Below, one piece after another: positions 26,142 through 34,556 of a stretch of DNA of 40,616 nucleotides. The stretch spans positions 1-40,616 of the forward strand of contig JAITUR010000122.1 of NCBI GenBank assembly GCA_031286205.1. Direction: 5' to 3'. The stretch comes from Treponema sp. Its GTDB lineage: Bacteria; Spirochaetota; Spirochaetia; Treponematales; Breznakiellaceae. The notes under the pieces are model-generated. The model saw only the letters and a program-made list of their open reading frames with translations. It was not told where the DNA came from and made no database searches. Each line of letters begins with the position of its first letter. Position 1 is the first letter of the stretch. The position numbers and the translations under genes were made by a program.

Positions 26142-27085
26142 TGAAAAAGTTTTTCTATGTAATGTTTATATTAATTGCTATTATACTTGTCAGTTGTAAT
26201 AGAAATAAAGACGGAGCCGCGGATTTGGAAGTGCCGGTTTTTGCGGTAAATACAACTCTGGCAGTACAAGGTCAGATACAGGATCATCTGGCTTTTGCGG
26301 GAGATATTCATGCAGGTTCTACTGTAGATGTATTTTCGGATGCTGCCGGAAAAATCGCGGAAATCCATACGGCAGTTGGCAGAAGAGTTAACAGAAACGA
26401 TCCTATCGCGGCGGTAGATCCTTCGCGCCCCGGCATGAATTTTCGTCATAGTATAGCAAGGGCTCCCATAAGCGGAACCGTAATTGCAATTCCTGCGCAA
26501 GTAGGGCAGACAATTTCCCAGGCAGTTCCGCTTGCGAGAATCTCCGGCGGCGGCGGACTGGAAGTTCGTCTTAATGTCGCAGAACGCTTTATTTCCAAGA
26601 TGGCGCTAAACTTGCCGTGCGAGATAACCCTTGATGCCTGGCCGGGCGAAATTTTCCAGGGCAGCATCAGCGAACTTTCGCCGACAGTAGACCTTGCGGC
26701 GCGCACAATGGAGATTCGTGTTAATGTCAACGACACAGATTCCAAGCTAAAAGCCGGTATGTTTGCAAAAGTCCGCATTATAACGGAACAAAAAGACAAT
26801 ATTGTAAAAATTCCCGCATCTGCCATTATAAACAGATTTGGCGAACAATATGTTTATGTAATTGCGCACGAAAAACAAGACGACGATACTATGGTTACAG
26901 TTGTAAATAAAAGAAATGTTAATCCCGGCATTATGATCGACGGTGTAGCTGAAATTTTATCCGGACTTGCTCCCAACGAAGAAATTGTACTGCGCGGGCA
27001 AACTTTGCTTGACGAAGGATCAAGAGTAAATATTATAGAGCAGGTAAACCCGTTGTCCGGCACTGCCGGGCAAGGAGCAAGATAA
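26141..27085 (+). CDS. RND efflux adaptor lipoprotein without helical hairpin
   Basis: A 314-residue membrane-fusion lipoprotein (lipobox ILVSC, Cys19). The two lipoyl halves (about 48-87 and 104-128) are joined directly through VDPSRPGMNFRHSIARAPISG, with no coiled-coil hairpin insert. A beta-barrel and membrane-proximal domain follow (LEVRLNVAERFISKM, DLAARTMEIRVNVND). Most RND adaptors have the hairpin that touches the TolC partner; BesA of Borrelia is the known exception. It overlaps tolC and the pump gene by one base each, in an operon dedicated to one export machine. Confidence 0.92.
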   Translation: MKKFFYVMFILIAIILVSCNRNKDGAADLEVPVFAVNTTLAVQGQIQDHLAFAGDIHAGSTVDVFSDAAGKIAEIHTAVGRRVNRNDPIAAVDPSRPGMNFRHSIARAPISGTVIAIPAQVGQTISQAVPLARISGGGGLEVRLNVAERFISKMALNLPCEITLDAWPGEIFQGSISELSPTVDLAARTMEIRVNVNDTDSKLKAGMFAKVRIITEQKDNIVKIPASAIINRFGEQYVYVIAHEKQDDDTMVTVVNKRNVNPGIMIDGVAEILSGLAPNEEIVLRGQTLLDEGSRVNIIEQVNPLSGTAGQGAR

Positions 27086-30000
27086 TGAGCATGGTAAAAA
27101 CGGTCGTTGGCCGCCCAACCACATTTTTTGTAGTTTTTGCCCTTCTTATTGGACTTGGTTTTTTTGCTTTGGCAAATCTGCCTATCGATCTTTATCCTGA
27201 AATTAATATGCCCATGCTGGTAGTATTTACTTCTTATTCAGGCGCAGGTCCGGAAGAAGTTGAACGGACAGTTTCCCGTCCATTGGAAGCGGTATTATCG
27301 GGTGTATCGGGTTTAGAAAATATAACTTCTATATCCAACAAGGGTTCCAGTATCGTTATTATGGAATTTACATACGGAACGGATTTATCGGATGCGTCTA
27401 ATTCTTTGCGCGACTCTCTGGAACGAATAAGAAATTATCTTCCTGCAAACGCGCAAACGCCAATCATCTTTAAAATTGATCCCGCTATGATGCCAATTAT
27501 GGGGCTTAGAGTAACATCGGACAGGCGAACACCGGAAGAATTGCGCGAAATTGCGGAAGATACCATTGTGCCGCGAATTGAACAAACTCCGGGCGTTGCG
27601 ACAGCATCCATAAACGGCGGCAGGGAAAAAATTATCCGTGTAGAAATTCCGCAAAACCGCCTGGAAGCATACGGTCTTACAATAACGCAAATTCAGCAGA
27701 TGCTTGCAATACAGAATATGCAGACAGCCGCAGGTACTATAACTGACGGAGGTATGTCATACATTCTTACAACAATGGGCGAATACACATCGCTGGAAGA
27801 AATAAAAAGCACTGTTGTTTCATACAGAGGCGGCGGTTTTGTAAATGGACGGGTTCAAATGCCTGTTCAAATTTTATTGCGGGATATTGCAGATGTTTAC
27901 GAAGGGTATAAGGACGAAACAAGTATTGTTTTGGTAAATAATCAGGCATCTGTTATGCTTATGGTTCAAAAACAAAGCGGAAAAAACTCTGTCCAAACCG
28001 CAAAAGATCTGCGCGTAAGACTGGAAAGAATGAAGGCAGAGCTTCCGCCCGATATTTTAATATCAGAAACTTTTAATTCCACAGATATTGTAGAAAATTC
28101 TCTTAGCCAGGTAACATCTGCGGCAGTTTCCGGAGCATTGCTTGCAGTACTTGTGCTTTTTTTATTCCTTCGTTCATTTAAACCGACATTAATTATAGGT
28201 ATCAGTATACCGGTTTCTATTATTGTAACCATTTTGTCAATGTACTTTGCCGGTCTTACTCTAAACCTTATGACAATGGCGGGGCTTGTGCTTGGTATAG
28301 GTATGCTTGTAGATAACTCCATAGTTATTCTGGAAAATATTTACCACTACAGGGAAAAAGGAGCAAAATTAAAAACTGCCGCAGTTTTGGGAACCTCGGA
28401 AATGATTGTCGCTATTACGGCATCTACAATAACAACTATCTGCGTATTTGCCCCTCTTGTAATGTTCCAGGGTCTTTTGGAAGTAGCGGGAGAAATGTTC
28501 GCAGGTCTTGCGTTTACCGTTGTAATTTCTTTGGGAATATCCCTTCTTACCGCGTTGTTTCTTGTACCAATACTTGCAAGCCATTATCTTCCTCTTGTAA
28601 CAAGAAAACAAAAACCGCTTACAGGCAAGCCGGCGGAATTAGACGAAAAATTCCAAAAGTTTTTTGCCTGGCTGGATTTAAAATATAAGGACGCTGTAAA
28701 AAAACTTCTTATGGGCGGTATTACCCTTAATATTCCTGTAAAAGACAAACAGACTAAAATAAAAAATTATAAAGAAATAAAAATAAAAAATAAGGTTTGG
28801 GTAATTGTTGTTTTACTTGTATTATTTGTAATTAGTATGTTATTAATTCCGGTTATTGGCTGGGAATTTATGCCGCAGCAGGAAGATGACAATGTAAGTA
28901 TTTCGGCAACCCTGCCTATGGGGACTCCCTTGCAGGAAACAGAAGCTGTTTTAAGGCAAATGCAGTTAATTGTAGAAAGAGAAGTTCAGAATTACGAAAG
29001 AATTGTTCTTAACGCAGGCGGCGGCGGATTTATGGGATTGGGCGGCGGCAGTAACTCCGGTTCGCTGCGAATCAGCCTTCCGCCGTTTTCGCAAAGAAAA
29101 GAAAGCGCCAACGATATAAAAGACAAGCTGCGTCCGTATTTTAATCAGTTCCCCGGTGTAAGTTTTAACTTTTCCAGCGGAATGATGGGATTCGGCGGCG
29201 GCAATGCTGTCGATATAATTATTCGTACAGATAACCTTGCAAAAGGTAAAGTTATTGGAGAACGAATATCAGAAGTTCTTAAAGCAAACCTTTCCGATAT
29301 GGTTACAGAACCCATGATCGGTCTAAATGACGGGCTTCCTCAGTATGAAATATTAATAGACCGCGAAAAAATGTATGCGCTTGGTCTTAATGCTTATACG
29401 GTTGGAAATGAAATTAAAGCGGCAGTTGACGGTGTTACAGCTACAAGATATAAATCCGGCGGCAAAGATTATGATGTCTTGCTTATATTGGCAGAAGCCG
29501 ACAGAAACACTTTGCCTGCTTTGGATAATATTTTTATTAACAGTCAGATGGCGGGAAGAGTTCCTCTTTCCAACTTTGTGTCGTATCAGCAAGGAACAGG
29601 TCCTCTTACAATTAGGCGCGAAAACCAAAGCCGTGTTATCCATGTTACAGCAGGCGCATTACCGGGGACAAAAAGAAATGTCTTGCAGCAACGAGTGGAA
29701 GATTTAATAAGGTCGGAAATCCCAATAGAAGACGATGTAATTATAGAATACGGCGGCGATAATACCCAGATGGTAAAAATATTCGGACGCTTTATATTAA
29801 TTTGTATTGTAGCAGTCTTTCTTGTTCTTGGTATTATGGCAAGCCTTTTCGAATCTTTCCGGGATCCGTTTATTATAGTTTTTACAATTCCGCTTTCCAT
29901 GATTGGTATTGTCGCGATATACCTTATAACAGGAACAATTTTTAATGTGCTTACGGCTGTGGGTCTTTTAGTTCTTCTTGGTGTAATTGTAAACAACGGC

Positions 30001-30354
30001 ATTATACTTGTGGACTACACAAACCTTCTTCGTAAACGCGGTTATTCAGTCGATGATGCCTGTATCGAGGCTGCCGGAAACCGTCTTCGCCCAATTTTAA
30101 TGACAACCTTAACTACTGTTCTGGGACTTTTGCCTATGGCATTCTTCCCCGGCGAAGGCTCCGAGCTTGTAGCCCCAATCGGAAAAACCGTTCTTGGCGG
30201 ACTTTCGTTTGGGACATTAATGACATTGTTCCTAATGCCTACAATATATTCAATAATGAATAAAAAATCGGATGCCCGTGACGCAAAAGCAAAAGCACGG
30301 CGCGAAAGTATTGCTGCAGGAGAAACCCGCGCTAAAAGAAAGGAGAAAATATGA
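27085..30354 (+). CDS. RND (HAE-1-type) efflux pump
   Basis: A 1089-residue inner-membrane transporter that exports drugs or other amphiphiles using the proton gradient. It has the duplicated RND layout. The N-terminus reads VGRPTTFFVVFALLIGLGFFALANLPIDLYPEI, the TM4 region GMLVDNSIVILENIYHYREKG, and large periplasmic loops come after TM1 and TM7. The second loop contains Gly-rich runs (GGGGFMGLGGGS and GMMGFGGGN) not usual in HAE-1 pumps. A Lys-rich, A-rich insert lies between TM6 and TM7 (28738-28795). It overlaps the adaptor by one base and the PII-like gene by four. Confidence 0.95.
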   Translation: MSMVKTVVGRPTTFFVVFALLIGLGFFALANLPIDLYPEINMPMLVVFTSYSGAGPEEVERTVSRPLEAVLSGVSGLENITSISNKGSSIVIMEFTYGTDLSDASNSLRDSLERIRNYLPANAQTPIIFKIDPAMMPIMGLRVTSDRRTPEELREIAEDTIVPRIEQTPGVATASINGGREKIIRVEIPQNRLEAYGLTITQIQQMLAIQNMQTAAGTITDGGMSYILTTMGEYTSLEEIKSTVVSYRGGGFVNGRVQMPVQILLRDIADVYEGYKDETSIVLVNNQASVMLMVQKQSGKNSVQTAKDLRVRLERMKAELPPDILISETFNSTDIVENSLSQVTSAAVSGALLAVLVLFLFLRSFKPTLIIGISIPVSIIVTILSMYFAGLTLNLMTMAGLVLGIGMLVDNSIVILENIYHYREKGAKLKTAAVLGTSEMIVAITASTITTICVFAPLVMFQGLLEVAGEMFAGLAFTVVISLGISLLTALFLVPILASHYLPLVTRKQKPLTGKPAELDEKFQKFFAWLDLKYKDAVKKLLMGGITLNIPVKDKQTKIKNYKEIKIKNKVWVIVVLLVLFVISMLLIPVIGWEFMPQQEDDNVSISATLPMGTPLQETEAVLRQMQLIVEREVQNYERIVLNAGGGGFMGLGGGSNSGSLRISLPPFSQRKESANDIKDKLRPYFNQFPGVSFNFSSGMMGFGGGNAVDIIIRTDNLAKGKVIGERISEVLKANLSDMVTEPMIGLNDGLPQYEILIDREKMYALGLNAYTVGNEIKAAVDGVTATRYKSGGKDYDVLLILAEADRNTLPALDNIFINSQMAGRVPLSNFVSYQQGTGPLTIRRENQSRVIHVTAGALPGTKRNVLQQRVEDLIRSEIPIEDDVIIEYGGDNTQMVKIFGRFILICIVAVFLVLGIMASLFESFRDPFIIVFTIPLSMIGIVAIYLITGTIFNVLTAVGLLVLLGVIVNNGIILVDYTNLLRKRGYSVDDACIEAAGNRLRPILMTTLTTVLGLLPMAFFPGEGSELVAPIGKTVLGGLSFGTLMTLFLMPTIYSIMNKKSDARDAKAKARRESIAAGETRAKRKEKI

Positions 30355-30623
30355 TACGCTTGGAAATAATTGCAAATAATTCTGTAGAAGAAAACATTAT
30401 GGATGCCCTTGCAAGGGAAAATACCGGAAAGTTTTACACAAAAATACCAAATGTTTTTGGGGTTGGCAATGCCGGCCCCAGAATGGGGGACGCAATATGG
30501 CCGGAAGAAAACTTCTCGCTTGTTATTTGGTGCGAAAAAGAAGAAGCCGATGCCGTTAAGCGGGCAATTAGTTCTGTAAAAGAAAAGTTTCCGGGAGAAG
30601 GTATAAAACTTTTTGGGGTTTAA
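30351..30623 (+). CDS. PII-like small protein, last gene of the efflux operon
   Basis: A 90-residue protein with the ferredoxin-like pattern of PII and DUF3240-type signalling proteins: MIRLEIIANNSVEENIMDALAREN, KIPNVFGVGNAGPRMGD, LVIWCEKEEADAVKRAISSVKEKFP. PII-like proteins of this kind are found next to RND pumps and may sense a small ligand. It overlaps the pump stop by four bases, so it is coupled to it. No T-loop uridylylation Tyr of classical GlnB is evident. Role in pump control is an inference from context. Confidence 0.75.
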   Translation: MIRLEIIANNSVEENIMDALARENTGKFYTKIPNVFGVGNAGPRMGDAIWPEENFSLVIWCEKEEADAVKRAISSVKEKFPGEGIKLFGV

Positions 30624-30627
30624 CCCT

Positions 30628-31671
30628 TTACTGAATACTTATTAATTCCATCTCGAAGACCAAAAAGCTGTTGGCAGGAATTACGCCTCCAACAGCACGG
30701 TCGCCGTAAGCAAGCTCCGGGGGAATAATGACAAGCCGCTTTTCGCCTACCTGCATATCCAGAATAATCTCGTCCCATCCTGCAATAACCCTGCCTGCTC
30801 CTGCCTGAAACTCCAGCGGTTTTCCCCTAAGAGTAGAATCGTCAAATACAGTGCCGTCCAACAGTTTGCCGGTATAATGCACGCTTACATTTCTGCCTCG
30901 TGCTGGTTTAGCGCCCGATCCCGTTTTTTGAACTATAAAACGAATACCGGAAGATGTCTGGCGTGTATTGGGATAATCTCTGGCAATTCTGCTAAGATCT
31001 GCCTGCCGTTGGGACTGTAATCTTCTTTCGTTTGCAGAACCTGCATCTCTTCTTAGTCTGTCAAAATTTTCCTGATCTGCCCTAAAAGCATTTGCGGCTG
31101 TCCCATTTCGGATTATTGTAACCCTTTCTATCTTGTCGCCCTGTCTGGTTGTATTAACAATATTCTGCCCATGTACAACCTGCCCAAAAACTGTATGCAG
31201 TCCATCCAGATGGGGAGTAGGCACTATGGTAATAAAAAACTGGCTTCCGTTTGTACCGGGTCCGGCATTTGCCATACTTAAAACACCCGGCTTGTCATGT
31301 TTTAGATTAGGATCGATTTCGTCCGGAAAATTATAACCGGGTCCGCCGCGCCCGTTTCCCTGCGGGCAGCCGCCCTGGATCATAAAATCCTGTGAATCTC
31401 CATTGGCTCTGGAAATAACACGATGGAAAACAAGCCCGTCGTAATAACGCCTGCCCCTGGTATTGCTCATATTGCCTTCGGCAAGAGCTACAAAATTACA
31501 AACCGTAAGGGGAGCGCGCTGGTATTCTAAACGCACAATAATATCACCCCTGTTGGTGGTAATCCTCGCAAAAAGCCCGTCGCCCAAATTCTGGGCATCT
31601 ACATCTTCTACAGCGCTCATAAATAATAAGACTCCAATCATTAAAATTAATATATATTTGATATTTTTCAT
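30628..31671 (-). CDS. Secreted cyclophilin-FKBP fusion peptidyl-prolyl isomerase
   Basis: A 347-residue exported protein. After a signal peptide (1-27) comes a cyclophilin domain (about 30-192: [56 protein letters not shown]), a helical charged linker (about 195-245), and an FKBP domain (about 240-347: [45 protein letters not shown]). Both classes speed up prolyl isomerisation and so aid folding outside the cytoplasm. Two unrelated PPIase folds in one chain are rare; such fusions have been described in a few bacteria, treponemes among them. The ATG at 31671 is preferred; TATAAT ends six bases before it. Confidence 0.93.
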   Translation of the reverse strand: MKNIKYILILMIGVLLFMSAVEDVDAQNLGDGLFARITTNRGDIIVRLEYQRAPLTVCNFVALAEGNMSNTRGRRYYDGLVFHRVISRANGDSQDFMIQGGCPQGNGRGGPGYNFPDEIDPNLKHDKPGVLSMANAGPGTNGSQFFITIVPTPHLDGLHTVFGQVVHGQNIVNTTRQGDKIERVTIIRNGTAANAFRADQENFDRLRRDAGSANERRLQSQRQADLSRIARDYPNTRQTSSGIRFIVQKTGSGAKPARGRNVSVHYTGKLLDGTVFDDSTLRGKPLEFQAGAGRVIAGWDEIILDMQVGEKRLVIIPPELAYGDRAVGGVIPANSFLVFEMELISIQ

Positions 31672-31677
31672 ATTGAT

Positions 31678-31706
31678 ATTATAGCGGATCCAAAGCATAT
31701 TGACAA
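31678..31706 (-). promoter_or_regulatory. PPIase promoter, six bases before ATG
   Basis: On the minus strand TTGTCA (31706-31701) is 17 bp from a perfect TATAAT (31683-31678). The ATG is six bases beyond, with no Shine-Dalgarno. The -35 overlaps the opposite-strand murA -35. Confidence 0.8.
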
Positions 31707-31727
31707 TTGGTAAATAATCGTTACATT
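31700..31727 (+). promoter_or_regulatory. murA promoter, six bases before ATG
   Basis: A perfect TTGACA (31700-31705) is 16 bp from TACATT (31722-31727), and ATG follows after six bases. No Shine-Dalgarno is present. Confidence 0.7.
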
Positions 31728-31733
31728 CATTAT

Positions 31734-33011
31734 ATGAGCGAATATCATATTAATGGCGGAGTTCCGTTGAATGGGACAATAAAAGTCAGCGGGAACAAAA
31801 ATGCTGCCTTGCCCTGTATTGCGGCGGCAATTCTTACCGACGAGCCGGTAATTCTTAGAAATATCCCGGATATAGAAGATGTCCGGGTAATGCTTGCCGC
31901 CTTTGCCGCCCTTGGCGGAGAAGTAGAAAAGCTGGAGCCCAATGCCTATAAACTTCATTTAAAAGATATTAAATCCCCGGAAATTCCAAGAGAACACGCA
32001 AAAAAAATCCGAGCATCAATACTATTCGCAGGCCCATTGCTTGCGCGGCTGGGCAAGGTAATTCTTCCTCCTCCGGGCGGCGATGTTATTGGAAGAAGGC
32101 GGCTGGACACTCATTTTTTAGCGCTTATAGAGCTAGGATCAAAAGAAAAAATTGGCGAGGATTTTACCTTTACCACAAAACAACTGATTGGCGCAGATAT
32201 TTTCCTGGACGAAGCATCGGTAACTGCGACAGAAAATGCAATTATGGCGGCTTCTTTGGCAAAGGGGCGGACAATGTTAACAAATGCCGCAAGCGAACCC
32301 CATGTGCAGGATCTTTGCAATATGCTTGTAAATATGGGCGCTAAAATAGAAGGAATAGGCTCTAATATCTTAAAAATTGACGGCGCAGATAAGCTGCATG
32401 GCTGCGATTTCGAGATAGGCCCCGATTTTATGGAAGCAGGCTCTTTTATAGGATTGGCTGCCGCTACCGGAGGCGGGCTTCATATAGAAGGGGCAAGGGT
32501 ACAGGATATGCGCCCTTCTAAAATTGCCTTTGGCAAGCTGGGTATTGTTTGGGCGCACGAAGGAACCGTTATTCATGTTCCAAAGAATCAGCAAATGGAA
32601 GTAAACCATGATCTTGGCGGAATGATTCCAAAAATAGATGACGCGCCCTGGCCGGGTTTTCCGCCCGATCTTTTAAGCATTCTTTTGGTTGTTGCAACTC
32701 AGGTTAAAGGGACAGTTTTAATTCACGAAAAAATGTACGAATCCCGAAGGTTTTTTGTAGACAAGTTAATTGGAATGGGCGCACGCATTGTATTGTGCGA
32801 TCCGCACCGCGCCGTTGTTTCCGGCCCCGCAAAACTCCTGGGCTCCGATTTAATCAGCCCCGATGTCCGTGCCGGAATGGCTATGATTATTGCCGCTATG
32901 TGCGCCGACGGAAAAAGCATTATCCGCAATGTGTACCAGATTGAGCGCGGCTACGAAAACCTTGCCGACAGACTTGCCTTGCTTGGCGCGCGGATAGAAA
33001 GGAAAGAATAG
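31734..33011 (+). CDS. murA: UDP-N-acetylglucosamine 1-carboxyvinyltransferase, Asp-type
   Basis: First committed step of peptidoglycan synthesis, transfer of enolpyruvyl from PEP to UDP-GlcNAc in the cytosol. The 425-residue protein has GNKNAALP (20-27) and the catalytic loop [16 protein letters not shown] (112-127). The position of the usual Cys (Cys115 in E. coli) is Asp117. This Asp form is known in mycobacteria, chlamydiae and Borrelia and makes the enzyme insensitive to fosfomycin. The start at 31734 is preferred to 31707, which lies inside the promoter spacer. The RRRLDTH segment also departs from the common ARPVDLH. A MurA paralogue is possible but no second copy is visible here. Confidence 0.93.
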   Translation: MSEYHINGGVPLNGTIKVSGNKNAALPCIAAAILTDEPVILRNIPDIEDVRVMLAAFAALGGEVEKLEPNAYKLHLKDIKSPEIPREHAKKIRASILFAGPLLARLGKVILPPPGGDVIGRRRLDTHFLALIELGSKEKIGEDFTFTTKQLIGADIFLDEASVTATENAIMAASLAKGRTMLTNAASEPHVQDLCNMLVNMGAKIEGIGSNILKIDGADKLHGCDFEIGPDFMEAGSFIGLAAATGGGLHIEGARVQDMRPSKIAFGKLGIVWAHEGTVIHVPKNQQMEVNHDLGGMIPKIDDAPWPGFPPDLLSILLVVATQVKGTVLIHEKMYESRRFFVDKLIGMGARIVLCDPHRAVVSGPAKLLGSDLISPDVRAGMAMIIAAMCADGKSIIRNVYQIERGYENLADRLALLGARIERKE

Positions 33012-33051
33012 TTAAATTACCCGGCTATTGCATATAAAAGCCGGAATATAG

Positions 33052-33057
33052 TAAAAT
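33052..33057 (+). promoter_or_regulatory. -10 element of the tRNA-Leu promoter
   Basis: TAAAAT is preceded by TTGCAT (33028-33033) at 18 bp, giving a start about seven bases before the tRNA. The -35 lies in the loop of a 6-bp hairpin (CCGGCT/AGCCGG, 33021-33044) that follows murA. Confidence 0.55.
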
Positions 33058-33070
33058 TAAGTTGATACAA

Positions 33071-33153
33071 GCTGGCGTGGTGGAATGGCAGACACTGGGG
33101 ACTTAAAATCCCCTCCTAGCAATAGGGTATGAGTTCGAGTCTCATCGCCAGCA
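33071..33153 (+). tRNA. tRNA-Leu, anticodon TAA
   Basis: The acceptor arms GCTGGCG and CGCCAGC pair fully, with discriminator A at 33153. The anticodon stem GGGGA/TCCCC closes the loop CTTAAAA, anticodon TAA at 33104-33106, reading UUA. The long variable arm CCTAGCAATAGG is as expected for tRNA-Leu. The T arm TGAG-TTCGAGT-CTCA is intact. CCA is not encoded. Confidence 0.96.
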
Positions 33154-33176
33154 TACTCAAGGTTAAGGAGCAAAAT

Positions 33177-34556
33177 ATGAGTAAAAAAATCCCTACAAGA
33201 ATTTATCTATCAGAAGACGAGATTCCCAAAGCCTGGTACAACTTAAGGGCGGACATGAAAAACAAACCCGATCCCTTGCTGCATCCGGGAACCCTGCAGC
33301 CAATAACAGCCGACGACCTTGCGCCTGTATTCTGTAAGGGCGTTATCGAACAGGAATTGGATGACACTACCCGCTTTATTCCCATCCCGGACGAACTTTA
33401 CGATTTCTACCGCGCATATAGGCCGTCTCCGCTTGTCCGTGCATATTATTTGGAAAAGGAACTTGGGACACCGGCGGAAATTTATTACAAATTCGAAGGT
33501 ACAAATACCTCCGGATCGCACAAATTAAATTCGGCAGGGCCCCAGGCATACTATGCAAAAAAAGACGGGCTTACTTCTCTTACTACAGAAACAGGCGCTG
33601 GTCAGTGGGGAACAGCAATGTCAATGGCATGCGCTTTTTACGGAATCGAATTAATTGTATATATGGTAAAAATAAGCTCGGAACAAAAACCTTACCGCAA
33701 GGCGTTAATGGAAGCTTATGGCGCAAATCTTATTCCTTCTCCTTCCGACACAACAGAATCCGGAAGAAAAATTCTGGCAGCAGACCCCAACACCGGCGGA
33801 TCTCTTGGCTGCGCGATTACCGAAGCAATCGAAACTGCCGTTAAAACCGACAAGTGCCGTTATGTATTAGGCAGTGTCCTGAATCATGTGCTTCTGCATC
33901 AGTCGATAATAGGGCTGGAAGCAAAAGCAGCACTAGATAACTTTAATATTAAGCCCGATATTATAATCGGATGCGCAGGCGGCGGTTCTAATCTTGGCGG
34001 GCTTATTTCTCCGTTCATGGGCGAAAAACTTGCCGGAAAATTGGATGCCCGCTTTATTGCCATAGAGCCTGCTTCCTGCCCGTCGTTTACACGGGGCAAA
34101 TACGCTTACGATTTTGGCGACACCGGACAAACAACCCCGCTTATTAAAATGATGACTCTAGGAAACGGATTTATGCCGTCTTCGAATCATGCCGGAGGAC
34201 TGCGCTACCACGGAATGAACGCTATTCTGTCAAAATTGTATCAAGACGGTTTAATAGAAGCCAAGTCTGCCGTTCAAACCGAAGTGTTTGATGCCGCGCT
34301 CCGCTTTATGAAAGTAGAAGGCATACTACCCGCCCCCGAATCTTCGCACGCAATTAAAGCGGCAATAGACGAAGCATTGGAATGTAAAAAAACAGGGGAG
34401 AAAAAAGTTATCCTTTTTGGTTTAAGCGGCACGGGTTACTTTGACATGACAGCATACAGTTCGTACAACAATAAAACAATGAACGACCAAATACCAAGCG
34501 ATGCCGATCTGGAAAAAGGATTTGCCTCTATACCTAAGATTCCGCAGAACGGGTAA
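33177..34556 (+). CDS. trpB2: TrpB2-type tryptophan synthase beta-like PLP enzyme
   Basis: A 459-residue PLP enzyme of the TrpB-related (TrpB2) group, which joins serine and indole to tryptophan and often works without TrpA. RPSPLVRAYYLEKELG (82-97) leads to the PLP lysine Lys116 in NTSGSHKLNSA. It is followed by ETGAGQWG, TTESGRKILA, GCAGGGSNLGG and the C-terminal FGLSGTGYFD. The N-terminal extension of about 60 residues is typical of TrpB2. No trpA, trpC or other pathway gene is near, so indole salvage is plausible. AAGGAG precedes the ATG at 33177. The ATG lies 24 bases after the tRNA, and no promoter is visible between them. Confidence 0.93.
   Translation: MSKKIPTRIYLSEDEIPKAWYNLRADMKNKPDPLLHPGTLQPITADDLAPVFCKGVIEQELDDTTRFIPIPDELYDFYRAYRPSPLVRAYYLEKELGTPAEIYYKFEGTNTSGSHKLNSAGPQAYYAKKDGLTSLTTETGAGQWGTAMSMACAFYGIELIVYMVKISSEQKPYRKALMEAYGANLIPSPSDTTESGRKILAADPNTGGSLGCAITEAIETAVKTDKCRYVLGSVLNHVLLHQSIIGLEAKAALDNFNIKPDIIIGCAGGGSNLGGLISPFMGEKLAGKLDARFIAIEPASCPSFTRGKYAYDFGDTGQTTPLIKMMTLGNGFMPSSNHAGGLRYHGMNAILSKLYQDGLIEAKSAVQTEVFDAALRFMKVEGILPAPESSHAIKAAIDEALECKKTGEKKVILFGLSGTGYFDMTAYSSYNNKTMNDQIPSDADLEKGFASIPKIPQNG

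Noticed and set aside
33021-33044. Hairpin CCGGCT/AGCCGG after murA as a terminator
   Set aside because: The stem is six bp with a 12-base loop and no T-run. It more likely reflects overlap with the tRNA promoter.
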